From assembly GCF_001971585.1 (NCBI RefSeq), contig NZ_CP019323.1, positions 858,053-922,052 on the forward strand: 64,000 bases of DNA. The letters are read 5' to 3'. Numbering within the stretch: the first letter of the stretch is position 1; every line of letters begins with the position of its first letter. A program made the translations under genes and the position numbers. Below are positions 39,381-47,840 of the stretch, piece by piece. The notes under the pieces are model-generated. The model saw nothing but the letters and a program-made list of their open reading frames with translations. It was not told the origin of the DNA and searched no databases. The DNA comes from Companilactobacillus allii. GTDB lineage: Bacteria > Bacillota > Bacilli > Lactobacillales > Lactobacillaceae.

Positions 39381-40486
39381 TGGAAAATATCTATGATAAA
39401 TATGATTTGAAACAAGTAGTTAATGCCAGTGGAAAAATGACGATTTTAGGAGTTTCTAAAGTTTCAGATGATGTCTTGGAAGCACAAAAATTTGGTGGAC
39501 AGAATTTCTTTGAAATAAGTGACTTAGTTCTAAAAACTGGGCAACACTTGGCAAAAGTTATTGGATCGGAGGATGGAGTTGTTCTTGCCTCGGCTTCTGC
39601 AGCAATTGCACAGTCAGTGGCGGCAATCATTGGTAAAGGTAGTTTACATCATGTATATCACCCATTCGATGAGAGATATACAAATAGGGAAATCATTATT
39701 CCAAAGGGACAAAACGTTGATTATGGAACACCTGAAGAAGTAATGATTGAACTAGGTGGTGGAAAAGTAGTTGAAGCTGGTTACGCCAATATGTGTAGTA
39801 AAGAACATATTGAAATGATGATTACAGACAAGACGGCAGCAATACTTTATGTTAAAAGTCATCACGCTGTTCAAAAAAGTATGTTGAGTGTTGAAGAGGC
39901 AATTGAGGTGGCCCACAAACATAATTTGCCATTAATACTTGATGCTGCGGCTGAGGAAAATCTTAAAAAGTACATAAATATGAATGCTGATGTTGTTATA
40001 TATAGTGGTGCAAAAGCGTTCTCAGGACCATCATCCTGTCTCACACTAGGCAAAAAGCCTTATATTGATTGGATAAGATTACAATCTAAGGGTATTGGCC
40101 GAGCAATGAAAATAGGTAAAGATAATATTCTTGGCCTTACAAAGGCTATTGAGGATTACTTAAAGTTCGGTCCTGAAAATGGTGATTCAATGAAAGAAAG
40201 ATTGACACCTTTTGTTAAGGAATTGAATAGCATTAAAGGAATTGATGCAAAAGTTGTTCAGGACGCTGCTGGTCGTGATATTTATAGAGCTAGTGTGACA
40301 GTCTCCGATAATTCATCTATTGATGCTATGGAATTAATTGATGAATTAAAAAAGGATAGCCCGGCAATTTATACTAGAGAATATCGTGCAAATATGGGAA
40401 TCATCGAATTTGATATTCGTGCAGTACATGATACAGAAATGAAAATGATAGTTGGTAAAATCAAACAAATAATGAAGGCGGTGTGA
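39380..40486 (+). CDS. DgaE-type PLP-dependent ammonia lyase (D-glucosaminate-6-phosphate ammonia lyase-like)
   Basis: 368 residues, fold-type I PLP enzyme of the SelA-like branch. LNPOSITION is clear from VVNASGKMTILG at the N-terminus, the Asp in LPLILDAAAEE and the PLP Lys212 in YSGAKAFSGPSS. In Salmonella DgaE converts D-glucosaminate-6-phosphate to 2-keto-3-deoxygluconate-6-phosphate and ammonia. The partner aldolase (DgaF type) is the last gene of this operon, supporting the same chemistry. Start overlaps the preceding stop by one base. The substrate's phosphorylation would need a PTS-like or kinase step that is not obvious here. Confidence 0.85.
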   Translation: MENIYDKYDLKQVVNASGKMTILGVSKVSDDVLEAQKFGGQNFFEISDLVLKTGQHLAKVIGSEDGVVLASASAAIAQSVAAIIGKGSLHHVYHPFDERYTNREIIIPKGQNVDYGTPEEVMIELGGGKVVEAGYANMCSKEHIEMMITDKTAAILYVKSHHAVQKSMLSVEEAIEVAHKHNLPLILDAAAEENLKKYINMNADVVIYSGAKAFSGPSSCLTLGKKPYIDWIRLQSKGIGRAMKIGKDNILGLTKAIEDYLKFGPENGDSMKERLTPFVKELNSIKGIDAKVVQDAAGRDIYRASVTVSDNSSIDAMELIDELKKDSPAIYTREYRANMGIIEFDIRAVHDTEMKMIVGKIKQIMKAV

Positions 40487-40491
40487 CATCT

Positions 40492-40830
40492 ATGAATACT
40501 ATTCAATTAAATACTGCTGCTGAAAAGATAATTCAAGACAGTATTAATCCTAAGAAAACTAGAGAAATTCTTGAGTTTACATTAAATCAAATGAAAACAA
40601 TTAACTCTATTCCTGATGAAACACAGACTGAAGTCTTAGCAAATCATGTAGCAGAAATGGTTGAAAGATCAGAGGATAATAATCAACTAGATGATGTGGA
40701 TGTATCGGTATTTGATGGCTTACCAAATGATAGTGTTGAATTGGCAGGAAGAGTTATTGATGAAATTGGTAATTTAAAAGATCAAGAGAAATATATATTA
40801 GCAGTGCATTTTGAAGTTGCACGTAAATAA
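40492..40830 (+). CDS. Stand-alone PRD-domain protein (EF_0829 family)
   Basis: 112 residues from the ATG at 40492. It consists of one PTS regulation domain without a DNA- or RNA-binding domain. Both conserved His positions of PRDs are present: His52 in LANHVAEMVER and His106 in ILAVHFEVA. PRDs are phosphorylated by PTS proteins. I recall an Enterococcus faecalis family (EF_0829) with the same neighbours, annotated only as a PRD protein. It may couple the adjacent SFCGS/DUF4310-4312 proteins to PTS phosphorylation; that is inference. Confidence 0.82.
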   Translation: MNTIQLNTAAEKIIQDSINPKKTREILEFTLNQMKTINSIPDETQTEVLANHVAEMVERSEDNNQLDDVDVSVFDGLPNDSVELAGRVIDEIGNLKDQEKYILAVHFEVARK

Positions 40831-40843
40831 GGAGGAAACAAAG

Positions 40844-41197
40844 ATGGTTAAAATTGTTATTGCAGACAGAATGGGTAAAGGTCAAAAAGTTGCTAAGGGC
40901 GTAGAAAATGCCGGAGGAGAAGTTTATGTTGTTCCTGGTATGGGAGCAGATATGCGCTTAGGAGACGAAATGAAAAAGCGTAATGCGGATATTGGTATTT
41001 CGTTTTGTGGAAGTGGTGGCGCAGGAGCAATTACTGCGAAGAACAAATATGGATATTCAGAACGCCATAGTATGCGATCGGTTCAAGAAGGAATAACAGC
41101 AATTGAAGATGGCATTCAGGCACTAGGCTTTGGATTTATGGATAAAGAAGAATTAGGTACCAAATTAGTTGAAACATATAACCGTGTTCATTCGTAG
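40844..41197 (+). CDS. Glycine-rich SFCGS-family protein (EF_0830 family)
   Basis: 117 residues from the ATG at 40844 (GGAGG 9 bases upstream); the frame's earlier start would lack a ribosome binding site. Named for the motif SFCGSGGAGA, seen here with Cys55, followed by TAKNKYGYSERHSMR. Cytosolic, alpha/beta by appearance, with an N-terminal strand IVIADRMGKG. The family is found only in this cassette and has no assigned function. The single Cys in a Gly/Ser loop invites comparison with PTS EIIB phospho-cysteine loops, but in EIIB that loop is at the N-terminus, so this is speculative. Confidence 0.88.
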   Translation: MVKIVIADRMGKGQKVAKGVENAGGEVYVVPGMGADMRLGDEMKKRNADIGISFCGSGGAGAITAKNKYGYSERHSMRSVQEGITAIEDGIQALGFGFMDKEELGTKLVETYNRVHS

Positions 41198-41214
41198 AAA
41201 TTGAGGATAATAAA

Positions 41215-41583
41215 ATGGATAACTCTCAAAAAATAACTAATGAAATAATTCAAGTATCTGGAATGGGCCAAGACAAGCAGGAAGCGGTAGCAGATGGTCT
41301 ATCTAAAATATCTAAAATCGTTAGAAAGAAAAATGAAATTACAGTACAAATCACGCCACTTTCTATAGAGATTGATAAAGCAGAGTGTAAAGAATATACA
41401 GAGCGTTTTCTTTTTATTTTTCTACCCAGGAAGAGAAGTATTTACAATGTTTCAATGAGTATAAAGATAGAAATCAAGTACATGGATTTATCAGAAATAG
41501 ACTTCACTGAGAAACAAATAAAAGATCCCAATGGTGTTAGGTTACCAGGACTGAATTCATTGAGAAGTAGTAAGGGGAGTTAG
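41215..41583 (+). CDS. DUF4312 family protein (EF_0831 family)
   Basis: 122 residues, cytosolic, no Cys in a clear active site apart from DKAECKEYTERF. The segment LFIFLPRKRSIYNVSMSIKIEIKYMDLSEI looks like beta strands, flanked by helices; the N-terminus (SGMGQDKQEAVADGLSKI) is helix-like. It always accompanies SFCGS, DUF4311 and DUF4310 genes as far as I know and has no known role. Gaps of 17 and 2 bases on its two sides mark one transcript. Confidence 0.85.
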   Translation: MDNSQKITNEIIQVSGMGQDKQEAVADGLSKISKIVRKKNEITVQITPLSIEIDKAECKEYTERFLFIFLPRKRSIYNVSMSIKIEIKYMDLSEIDFTEKQIKDPNGVRLPGLNSLRSSKGS

Positions 41584-41585
41584 AC

Positions 41586-42365
41586 ATGACAATACTTGTC
41601 ATTTTATTGAAATCAATTTTAATTGGTGGACTAGTTGGATTTGCGGCAGGAATGGGAGCCGCCAGAATGTTTAATGCACCAACGGTACAAGCACTTGGAG
41701 CCTTTAGAACTTTGGGTGAAATGAACGCGTGTGAAGGTGATCCAGCATCTCATTTTTCTTTTGGATTAGGTTTTTTCTTTAATGCTTGGGCATCAACAGT
41801 TGGTGCGGGTGCATTTACACAAGATGTTACTCATCGTGTAATACCAAACTGGGCTGCATCGGTCTTATTATTAAAAGATAAAAAAGTTGAAAATACAGTT
41901 CATAATCCTAAGAAGATGGCAATTGCCGGTGCCATTATTGGTATTATCGTAGTTTCCTTCTTAAATACGACCGCTTCAGCTATTCCTAAGTCACTTCAAG
42001 TTACTGCTGTAAAGGTTCTTGTTCCAGCTGCAGAGTTACTTATTAATATTGTGATGCCTATCATATTTTGGTTATCTGCAATTGACGCTGGTAGACGTTC
42101 AGGACTATGGGCAACAATTTTCGGTGGTCTCTCAGCAATGATTATGGGAAATGCAGTTCCAGGAGTTGTTTTAGGTATTCTAATCGGTAAAGGTGTTGAT
42201 GAACTTGGCTGGGTACGTATTACTAAAGTTATGTTTGGAGCGGTTATTGTACTGTTTGTTTTAAGTGCATTCTTTAGAGGATTTGATATTCAGATGATTG
42301 AAAGTTTCAAGCTTCAGGTTCCAAGTTTTATAACTAATATGCATAATGTATTCAATATCAAGTAG
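41586..42365 (+). CDS. DUF4311 family membrane protein (EF_0832 family)
   Basis: 259 residues, about six or seven hydrophobic segments with many Gly and Ala. Conserved-looking polar parts within or near the membrane are GAARMFNAPTVQALGAFRTLGEMNACEGDPASHFSFG and SAIDAGRRSGLWATIFGG in the second half. The pattern of two short polar re-entrant-like parts and a Gly-rich membrane domain fits a transporter domain. It is encoded with DUF4310 and probably forms the membrane part of the system. Confidence 0.86.
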   Translation: MTILVILLKSILIGGLVGFAAGMGAARMFNAPTVQALGAFRTLGEMNACEGDPASHFSFGLGFFFNAWASTVGAGAFTQDVTHRVIPNWAASVLLLKDKKVENTVHNPKKMAIAGAIIGIIVVSFLNTTASAIPKSLQVTAVKVLVPAAELLINIVMPIIFWLSAIDAGRRSGLWATIFGGLSAMIMGNAVPGVVLGILIGKGVDELGWVRITKVMFGAVIVLFVLSAFFRGFDIQMIESFKLQVPSFITNMHNVFNIK

Positions 42366-42376
42366 GAGGGGAAATC

Positions 42377-43042
42377 ATGGATGAAGAAAAAACAATGGAA
42401 ATAGATAAAAAAAGTTTTTGGTATTCTGAATGGTCATTCCCAATTTTAGTCGGAATAATGTCGGCAGGGGTTTTTGCTGGTACACATATGTATTTTGTCT
42501 ATAATGTTGGAGCGTTTAATGAAGTGGCTATTGTTGCAATGTTAAAAGCTGGAATGGATGGTGGATCGTATGGTGCGGCTGCCGCATTTGGTGCAAGTTT
42601 CCTATTTGCCCGTATTCTGGAAGGTTCATTAGTGGGAATTTTAGATTTAGGTGGTTCAATTTTAACCGGTGTTGGTATTGGAATTCCTGCAATTTTATTA
42701 AGTATTGGTTGGAAGGCCCCTATCACCAATTTCACATTATCAATTACAACAGGGTTAGTTTTAGGATTAATAATTGGTGGGATTATTACTTTGGTTCGTA
42801 AATATACCATTAATCAATCAAACGCTACATTTGGAGCTGACGTTATGATGGGTGCTGGTAATTCATCGGGACGTTTTCTAGGACCATTAATTATTATCAG
42901 TGCTACTACAGCCTCGATTCCTATTGGAATTGGTTCTGTCATAGGAGCGGTTATCTTTTACTTATGGAAGAAGCCTATAGCTGGTGGAGCAATTCTGGGG
43001 GCAATGATTTTTGGAGCATTTTTCCCAGTATCATTAAAATAA
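42377..43042 (+). CDS. DUF4310 family membrane protein (EF_0833 family)
   Basis: 221 residues, about six hydrophobic segments after a polar N-terminal tail. Gly-rich helices contain MLKAGMDGGSYGAAAAFGASFLFARILEGSL and a polar loop FGADVMMGAGNSSGRFLGPL, which could line a substrate path. It follows DUF4311 by 11 bases with AGGAGGGG as ribosome binding site. The pair DUF4311/DUF4310 has the size and polarity of a split carrier, roughly like two-subunit PTS EIIC/EIID or EIIC-type proteins, but I see no sequence proof of that. Confidence 0.86.
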   Translation: MDEEKTMEIDKKSFWYSEWSFPILVGIMSAGVFAGTHMYFVYNVGAFNEVAIVAMLKAGMDGGSYGAAAAFGASFLFARILEGSLVGILDLGGSILTGVGIGIPAILLSIGWKAPITNFTLSITTGLVLGLIIGGIITLVRKYTINQSNATFGADVMMGAGNSSGRFLGPLIIISATTASIPIGIGSVIGAVIFYLWKKPIAGGAILGAMIFGAFFPVSLK

Positions 43043-43065
43043 TTATTTTTTGAGGGAGTTTTATT

Positions 43066-43806
43066 ATGTCAAACATACCTAATTTTTATAAGGATCGTGT
43101 TGCATTGAATGTTTTGGCTGGATCAGTTCAAAATGCTAGTGAATGCTATGAAGCCGCTGAACATCACATTGTGCTTGGGGTTCTATCGAAGAACTATGGT
43201 AATGATGAATTAGCTATTGAAGATATGAAATTGTATCAAGCAGAAACTGATAATGCTCTTTCAGTTGGCTTGGGTGCTGGTGATCCAAACCAAAGCCAAA
43301 TGGTAAGCAGAATTTCAGCAAAATTACAACCTCAACATATTAATCAAGTATTTACTGGTGTTGGAACAAGTAGAGCACTGCTAGGCCAACAGGATACATT
43401 TATTAATGGTCTGGTTTCACCTACGGGTAAAGTTGGACTTGTAAATATTGCCACTGGTCCATTGAGTAGCAAACAACCCACCGCTGAAGTTCCTGTTGAG
43501 ACTGCCATAGCTTTATTAAAAGATATGGGAGGTAGTTCAATTAAGTTTTTCCCAATGAATGGTTTGAATCATATTGATGAATTCAAAGCAGTTGCTAAAG
43601 CTTGTTCTGACAATGATTTCTATCTTGAACCTACTGGTGGTTTGAATCTTGAGAATTTTGAAGAAATATTTCAGATTGCTGTAGATGCTGGTGTGAAGAA
43701 AATTATTCCACATGTTTATAGTTCAATTATTGATAAGAGGACAGGTTACACGCGTCCAGAAGATGTAAAGTCGTTGTTTAAAATTGTTAAAAAAGTATTA
43801 GATTAA
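43066..43806 (+). CDS. DgaF-type 2-dehydro-3-deoxy-phosphogluconate aldolase (EF_0839 family)
   Basis: 246 residues of the KDGP aldolase family that is separate from Eda. Conserved parts are RVALNVLAGS, the NQSQMVSRIS segment, the phosphate-binding TGPLSSKQPTAEVP and IKFFPMNGL with the Schiff-base Lys, then EPTGGLNLENF. In Salmonella DgaF cleaves 2-keto-3-deoxygluconate-6-phosphate to pyruvate and glyceraldehyde-3-phosphate after DgaE. It closes the operon, just before a strong terminator. Confidence 0.88.
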   Translation: MSNIPNFYKDRVALNVLAGSVQNASECYEAAEHHIVLGVLSKNYGNDELAIEDMKLYQAETDNALSVGLGAGDPNQSQMVSRISAKLQPQHINQVFTGVGTSRALLGQQDTFINGLVSPTGKVGLVNIATGPLSSKQPTAEVPVETAIALLKDMGGSSIKFFPMNGLNHIDEFKAVAKACSDNDFYLEPTGGLNLENFEEIFQIAVDAGVKKIIPHVYSSIIDKRTGYTRPEDVKSLFKIVKKVLD

Positions 43807-43822
43807 TAATAAATCAAAACCA

Positions 43823-43869
43823 AAAAAGAAGAATTCATAGCTTATAATAGTAAGCATGAATTCTTTTTT
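43823..43869 (+). terminator. Terminator of the Dga-like operon
   Basis: AAGAATTCAT and GCTTA pair with TAAGC and ATGAATTCTT in a stem of about 15 bp with a small bulge, ending in six Ts. The next gene's ribosome binding site (TTGGAGG) starts immediately after it. Confidence 0.9.
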
Positions 43870-43881
43870 GGAGGTAAGTAC

Positions 43882-44532
43882 ATGAAGGTATACTTTGTAA
43901 GGCATGGAATGACCATGTTCAACAAAATGAACAAGATGCAGGGCTGGTCGGATACGCCTTTGACAAATGAAGGTATATCAGTATTAGAAAGAACTGGTGA
44001 GTATCTAAAGGATACACACTTTGATGCTATCTACAGTTCAGATCTCAAGCGAGCAGTTGATACTGCCAATATTATTAAAGATAAGAATTTGACAAGTACC
44101 GCTGATATACAACAAAATAAAAACTTCCGAGAAATGTGCTTCGGTTCATTTGAAGGCGACAGTACTCCGATGGTCTGGGATATTGTTGTAGCAAAGTATA
44201 ACAATCTAACCAAGGCAAAAATGGAAAACAATTTCTCAGCGATTGTAGCTAAAGGAACACTCAAAAAAGCTGACCCAATGAATCTGGCTGAAGATATAAA
44301 CGATGTTGGTAAGCGCATTGAGGATGGATTACAACAATTACTTGATGAGAACAATCCTGATTCTACAGTTCTAGTTGTTACTCATGGAGCTTTTCTGGAA
44401 ACACTTGTATTGAAGTATTTCAGTGATCAATATGATTTAACTAATGCATTTCCGGATAACGGTAGTATTACTGTAACTGACTTAACTAGGGACCATTTCA
44501 AGCTTGAAAAATTCAATATAGTTCCAAATTAA
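43882..44532 (+). CDS. Histidine phosphatase family protein (phosphoglycerate mutase-like)
   Basis: 216 residues. The phospho-acceptor His is in VRHGMT near the N-terminus; the second catalytic His is in VVTHGAFLETLV near residue 175, and Glu in FREMCFGSFEGD. Lactobacilli carry many such phosphatases with broad activity on sugar phosphates or phosphoglycerate. GGAGG lies 8 bases before the ATG, and the gene stands alone between two terminators. Confidence 0.92.
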   Translation: MKVYFVRHGMTMFNKMNKMQGWSDTPLTNEGISVLERTGEYLKDTHFDAIYSSDLKRAVDTANIIKDKNLTSTADIQQNKNFREMCFGSFEGDSTPMVWDIVVAKYNNLTKAKMENNFSAIVAKGTLKKADPMNLAEDINDVGKRIEDGLQQLLDENNPDSTVLVVTHGAFLETLVLKYFSDQYDLTNAFPDNGSITVTDLTRDHFKLEKFNIVPN

Positions 44533-44557
44533 AACACTTCATTTTGAAGTGCTTTTT
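44533..44557. terminator. Bidirectional terminator, phosphatase and lysR-type genes
   Basis: AAAACACTTC-ATTTT-GAAGTGCTTTTTT: a 6-7 bp stem with A tract left and T tract right, in the 29-base gap between convergent stops. Confidence 0.75.
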
Positions 44558-44561
44558 TATT

Positions 44562-45488
44562 CTAAAAATTACCGCCAGTTTGGGTAGATTTATTTGTAAG
44601 ACTTTTTTTACCTTCTTGCCTAACAAACTTAATAAACTTTTCAACCTCAGGTTGTTCAAAATGCTTTTTTAATGTTGCCATATAAAAGACTCGTTTCCAT
44701 TTTGGATATGAGATTGGAATAACTCGTAATGGCATACTATGTAGCAATTCCATGTCGGGCGTTATAGCGATACCAAAGTCATGAGCTACGAGTCCCGCCA
44801 TTGCTTGATCCTCTTCAACTGAATACACTCCGATGGGATGTCCACCGCTGTCTTCAAACATTTTTTCGATTACTGAATAAAGACCGCTTCTCTTGGAAAA
44901 TACCACTTGTGGATAGGGAAGCGTCTCTCTCAAAGTGAGGCTAGATTTGTTAGCTAATTCATGATGTAGCGGCGTTATGCAGACCATGTTTTGTTCCTCA
45001 ATTGGAAAATAGTCAATATCACCGTATTCATCCATTCTAGAACAAAAAGCCACGTCATATTTACCGTCACGCAATGAATTCAAGATATCAGGTGAAAGTC
45101 CAGTATCGCTACTGAATTGAAATTTCACTGAGGTATCGTTAGTTTCTTGCTGGAATTTTTGGACGATACTTGGTAGCCAATCAATACTTAGAATTCGTAA
45201 AGCACCTATTTGGATAGTCGTCTTCTTACTGTTTAATTCTTCTATTTCAGAGACACTTCGATCTAGCTGTAATAATGCGTTGCCTACGCCTTTAGCAAAT
45301 ATTTTACCTGCGGTCGTCAATACAACGTTACGTCCTCTTTTTTCAAAGAGAGTGACGTTGATCTCAGATTCTAGAGAATGCATTGCCTTGGTCAAGCTTG
45401 GTTGTGTAATATGTAACAATTTTGCGGTTTGTGTGTAGTTTTCACTTTGTGAAAGCTCAATAAAATAGCGAAGATGATCTAAATTCAT
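44562..45488 (-). CDS. LysR-family transcriptional regulator
   Basis: 308 residues: winged helix at about 1-60 (LRYFIELSQSENYTQTAKLLHITQPSLTKAM) and a LysR substrate-binding domain from about residue 90. It is divergent from the first TIM-barrel gene of the shikimate module. Matching palindromes (ATAGCTTTTAGCTAT and ATAACTTTTGGCTAT) lie 122 and 121 bases upstream of the two TIM-barrel genes, giving good candidate binding sites. The effector could be quinate, shikimate or a dehydro form. A good ribosome binding site (GGAAAGGAG) precedes the ATG. Confidence 0.92.
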   Translation of the reverse strand: MNLDHLRYFIELSQSENYTQTAKLLHITQPSLTKAMHSLESEINVTLFEKRGRNVVLTTAGKIFAKGVGNALLQLDRSVSEIEELNSKKTTIQIGALRILSIDWLPSIVQKFQQETNDTSVKFQFSSDTGLSPDILNSLRDGKYDVAFCSRMDEYGDIDYFPIEEQNMVCITPLHHELANKSSLTLRETLPYPQVVFSKRSGLYSVIEKMFEDSGGHPIGVYSVEEDQAMAGLVAHDFGIAITPDMELLHSMPLRVIPISYPKWKRVFYMATLKKHFEQPEVEKFIKFVRQEGKKSLTNKSTQTGGNF

Positions 45489-45552
45489 GATATAAAATCT
45501 CCTTTCCAGAGACGCTTGAAGCCCTGATATTACGACTATTCTCTAAATAATA

Positions 45553-45618
45553 ATAGCTTTTAGCTATAAATGCAACACGAAAAAGCAATTGGACGGGCAA
45601 ACTTGTTAACGGTTACAC
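45553..45618 (+). promoter_or_regulatory. LysR box and cre-like site upstream of the shikimate module
   Basis: ATAGCTTTTAGCTAT (45553-45567) is a palindrome of LysR-box size. AGCAATTGGAC (45584-45594) recurs at the same distance upstream of the second copy of the gene. TGTTAACGGTTACA at 45605-45618 matches the cre consensus with one mismatch. Confidence 0.55.
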
Positions 45619-45688
45619 TATTGGCTGTAAACAAACATGTGAAAAATAATACATGCAAAAATAGAGAATATATTTGGAGGAATCAATC

Positions 45689-46540
45689 ATGACAAAATCA
45701 CATCCAATCACAATCAGTTCGTGGACATTAGGAGACAAGTGTAGTTTTGAAGATCGTGTAAAAACAGCTAGCCAGGCTGGCTACGATGGAATTGGCCTTC
45801 GTGCGGAAACTTACATCGATGCGGTAAATGAGGGACTTTCAGATGATGATATTCTGGCAATTTTAGATAAATATGGAATCAAATGTACAGAGGTTGAATA
45901 CATCGTCCAGTGGTGTGAGGAACCAAGATCATACGAACAAAAATATAAGGAACAAATGTGTTTCCATATGTGTGAATTATTCGGTGTAAAACATATCAAC
46001 ACTGGTCTTATGGAGTCATATTCAGTTGATTATTCAGCTAAGAAGTTACAAGAATTAGCAAGTAGAGCTGGCAAGTGGATCATAGCACTAGAGCCAATGC
46101 CTTACAGTGGTCTACCAAATTTGGACAAAACTTGGAAAATCATGCAAAAGGCAGACTGTGACAACGTCATGATGCTTCTTGATATGTGGCACTGGGTAAG
46201 AGCGGGTCAATCTTATGATTTGTTAACTAAAGAACAAGCCAAGAAGGTTATTTCGATTCAAATTGACGATGCTTACACACGTCCTTATGCAGAATCAATT
46301 CTAAGAGATGAATCGATGCACGACAGATTGGCACCTGGAATGGGTGAGATGGATACCGCTGGATTCGTTAAGATGATCAAAGATGCTGGAGTGGATCCTA
46401 AGGTTATCGGTGTGGAAGTTATTTCAGACAATTATCTTGATAAGGGAATAGATTATACGGCTGATTATACATACAAAGGGACAATCAAAGTTTTGAAAGA
46501 AGCATGGCCGGAGATTCTAGAAGACAAAGTTAGGGAGTAA
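45689..46540 (+). CDS. TIM-barrel enzyme, probable 3-dehydroshikimate dehydratase-like, copy 1
   Basis: 283 residues from the ATG at 45689 (TTTGGAGG upstream). It belongs to the xylose isomerase-like barrel superfamily, which includes sugar isomerases and the QuiC/AsbF-type 3-dehydroshikimate dehydratases. Candidate metal ligands are Glu in IALEPMPYSG, Asp and His in LLDMWHW, Gln/Asp in SIQIDDAY and Glu in GVEVIS. Context (two shikimate dehydrogenases, carriers) favours action on dehydroshikimate, giving protocatechuate; an isomerase or epimerase on the same ring is the alternative. A nearly identical copy lies at 49212. Confidence 0.72.
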   Translation: MTKSHPITISSWTLGDKCSFEDRVKTASQAGYDGIGLRAETYIDAVNEGLSDDDILAILDKYGIKCTEVEYIVQWCEEPRSYEQKYKEQMCFHMCELFGVKHINTGLMESYSVDYSAKKLQELASRAGKWIIALEPMPYSGLPNLDKTWKIMQKADCDNVMMLLDMWHWVRAGQSYDLLTKEQAKKVISIQIDDAYTRPYAESILRDESMHDRLAPGMGEMDTAGFVKMIKDAGVDPKVIGVEVISDNYLDKGIDYTADYTYKGTIKVLKEAWPEILEDKVRE

Positions 46541-46544
46541 TAAT

Positions 46545-47795
46545 ATGTCAGAAGCAAAAACAAAAACTAAAAATTTTTTACCAACGGCTTTAGCGCTATA
46601 TTTTGCTTACTTTATGCTTGGTATTGCTTCTTCGATATTGAGTCAATATAAGACTGAGTTTGCGACGGCATGGGGTGCTCAAAACTTACCGTCTGGTGTT
46701 ATTGATGTAAGTATGGTTGTCTCCGTTGTAGCAGCATTTGGTCTTGGAAGATTAATCGCATATCCATTTGCAGGTCCTGTTTCTGACAAATTAGGCAGAC
46801 GTGTCAGCGGATTGATCGGAACACTTTTGTACGCATGTTATTTCTTCGGTATAGCATTCTCCCCATCGTTTTGGTTCGCCTATGCCATTGGTGTTTTGAA
46901 CGGAATTGCTAATTCGTTTTTGGATACCTGTGTGTCACCAAGTCTGATGGAAATGTTTCCTAAATCTGCTTCAATAGCCAATATATTCACTAAGTTTTCA
47001 GTTGTCGTTGCACAATTCTTACTACCATTCTTCATTGGATGGGTCGCAATGGCACATATGTCATACAAAACTATTTTCATTATTTGTGGATTATTGATGT
47101 TAGTCGATGCCTTTTTGGTTCTTATTTTGCCATTACCAGTTGCCAATGCTGTTGCTGATGAAGATGGCAAAGAAGTGGAAAAAGGAAAACACAAGATTCA
47201 TTTCACTCCAGCTTCAATTTCTGCAATTTTGATTGGATTTACTAGCTCAACGACATTCATGCTTTGGTTAAATTGTAATCAGGAATTAGGTAAAAGCTAT
47301 GGTGTTAAAAATCCAAGTTCATTGCAATCGTTTTATGCTGCGGGGGCTGCTATAGCAGTGTTGTTAACGGCTCAATTAATTCGTTGGGGTCTTAAAGAAT
47401 CAACAGTTCTAGTATTGTATCCAACTATTTCAATTATTACGTTATTACTAAGTTATTTTATTCAAACATCAACAATGCTGTATGTTGCCAGTTTCTTAAT
47501 AGGTTATGCTGCTGCAGGTGGAGTTTTACAACTTGCCACGTCAACAACTATTGAGTTTTTCCCAAAGGATAAAGGGCTTGCAACGTCGTTATGTATGATA
47601 AGTTCTAGTGTTGCCAATTATGCAATGTTATCATTGGCAGCTTTCATCACTAAGAGTACAGGTGGTAGTGCACCTAGAATGATTATCTTGTTAAATATCG
47701 TTATAACCATTGTTGGAGTCGGATTAGCATTAATTGTCAAAAAGGGTCAAAAAAAGACTGTTGATAAAAATGAATCTCAAGCAGTCGCTGAATAA
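46545..47795 (+). CDS. MFS transporter, copy 1 of the shikimate module
   Basis: 416 residues, about 12 membrane segments. The MFS signature after helix 2 is PVSDKLGRRVSG. A polar loop between helices 6 and 7 (VADEDGKEVEKGKHKI) separates the halves. Helix 4-5 has GIANSFLDTCVSPSLMEMFP. It follows the TIM-barrel gene by four bases. The second carrier at 47841 has the same pattern. The likely cargo is quinate, shikimate or a related ring acid; this rests on context only. Confidence 0.85.
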   Translation: MSEAKTKTKNFLPTALALYFAYFMLGIASSILSQYKTEFATAWGAQNLPSGVIDVSMVVSVVAAFGLGRLIAYPFAGPVSDKLGRRVSGLIGTLLYACYFFGIAFSPSFWFAYAIGVLNGIANSFLDTCVSPSLMEMFPKSASIANIFTKFSVVVAQFLLPFFIGWVAMAHMSYKTIFIICGLLMLVDAFLVLILPLPVANAVADEDGKEVEKGKHKIHFTPASISAILIGFTSSTTFMLWLNCNQELGKSYGVKNPSSLQSFYAAGAAIAVLLTAQLIRWGLKESTVLVLYPTISIITLLLSYFIQTSTMLYVASFLIGYAAAGGVLQLATSTTIEFFPKDKGLATSLCMISSSVANYAMLSLAAFITKSTGGSAPRMIILLNIVITIVGVGLALIVKKGQKKTVDKNESQAVAE

Positions 47796-47840
47796 ATTAT
47801 TGTTTTGAAATTTTGAAGCAAGGATAAGAGTTGTAAAGCT

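Noticed and set aside
40844-41197. Calling the SFCGS protein a PTS EIIB
   Set aside because: Only a Cys in a small-residue loop is shared; its position in the chain and the surrounding sequence do not match any EIIB family I know.
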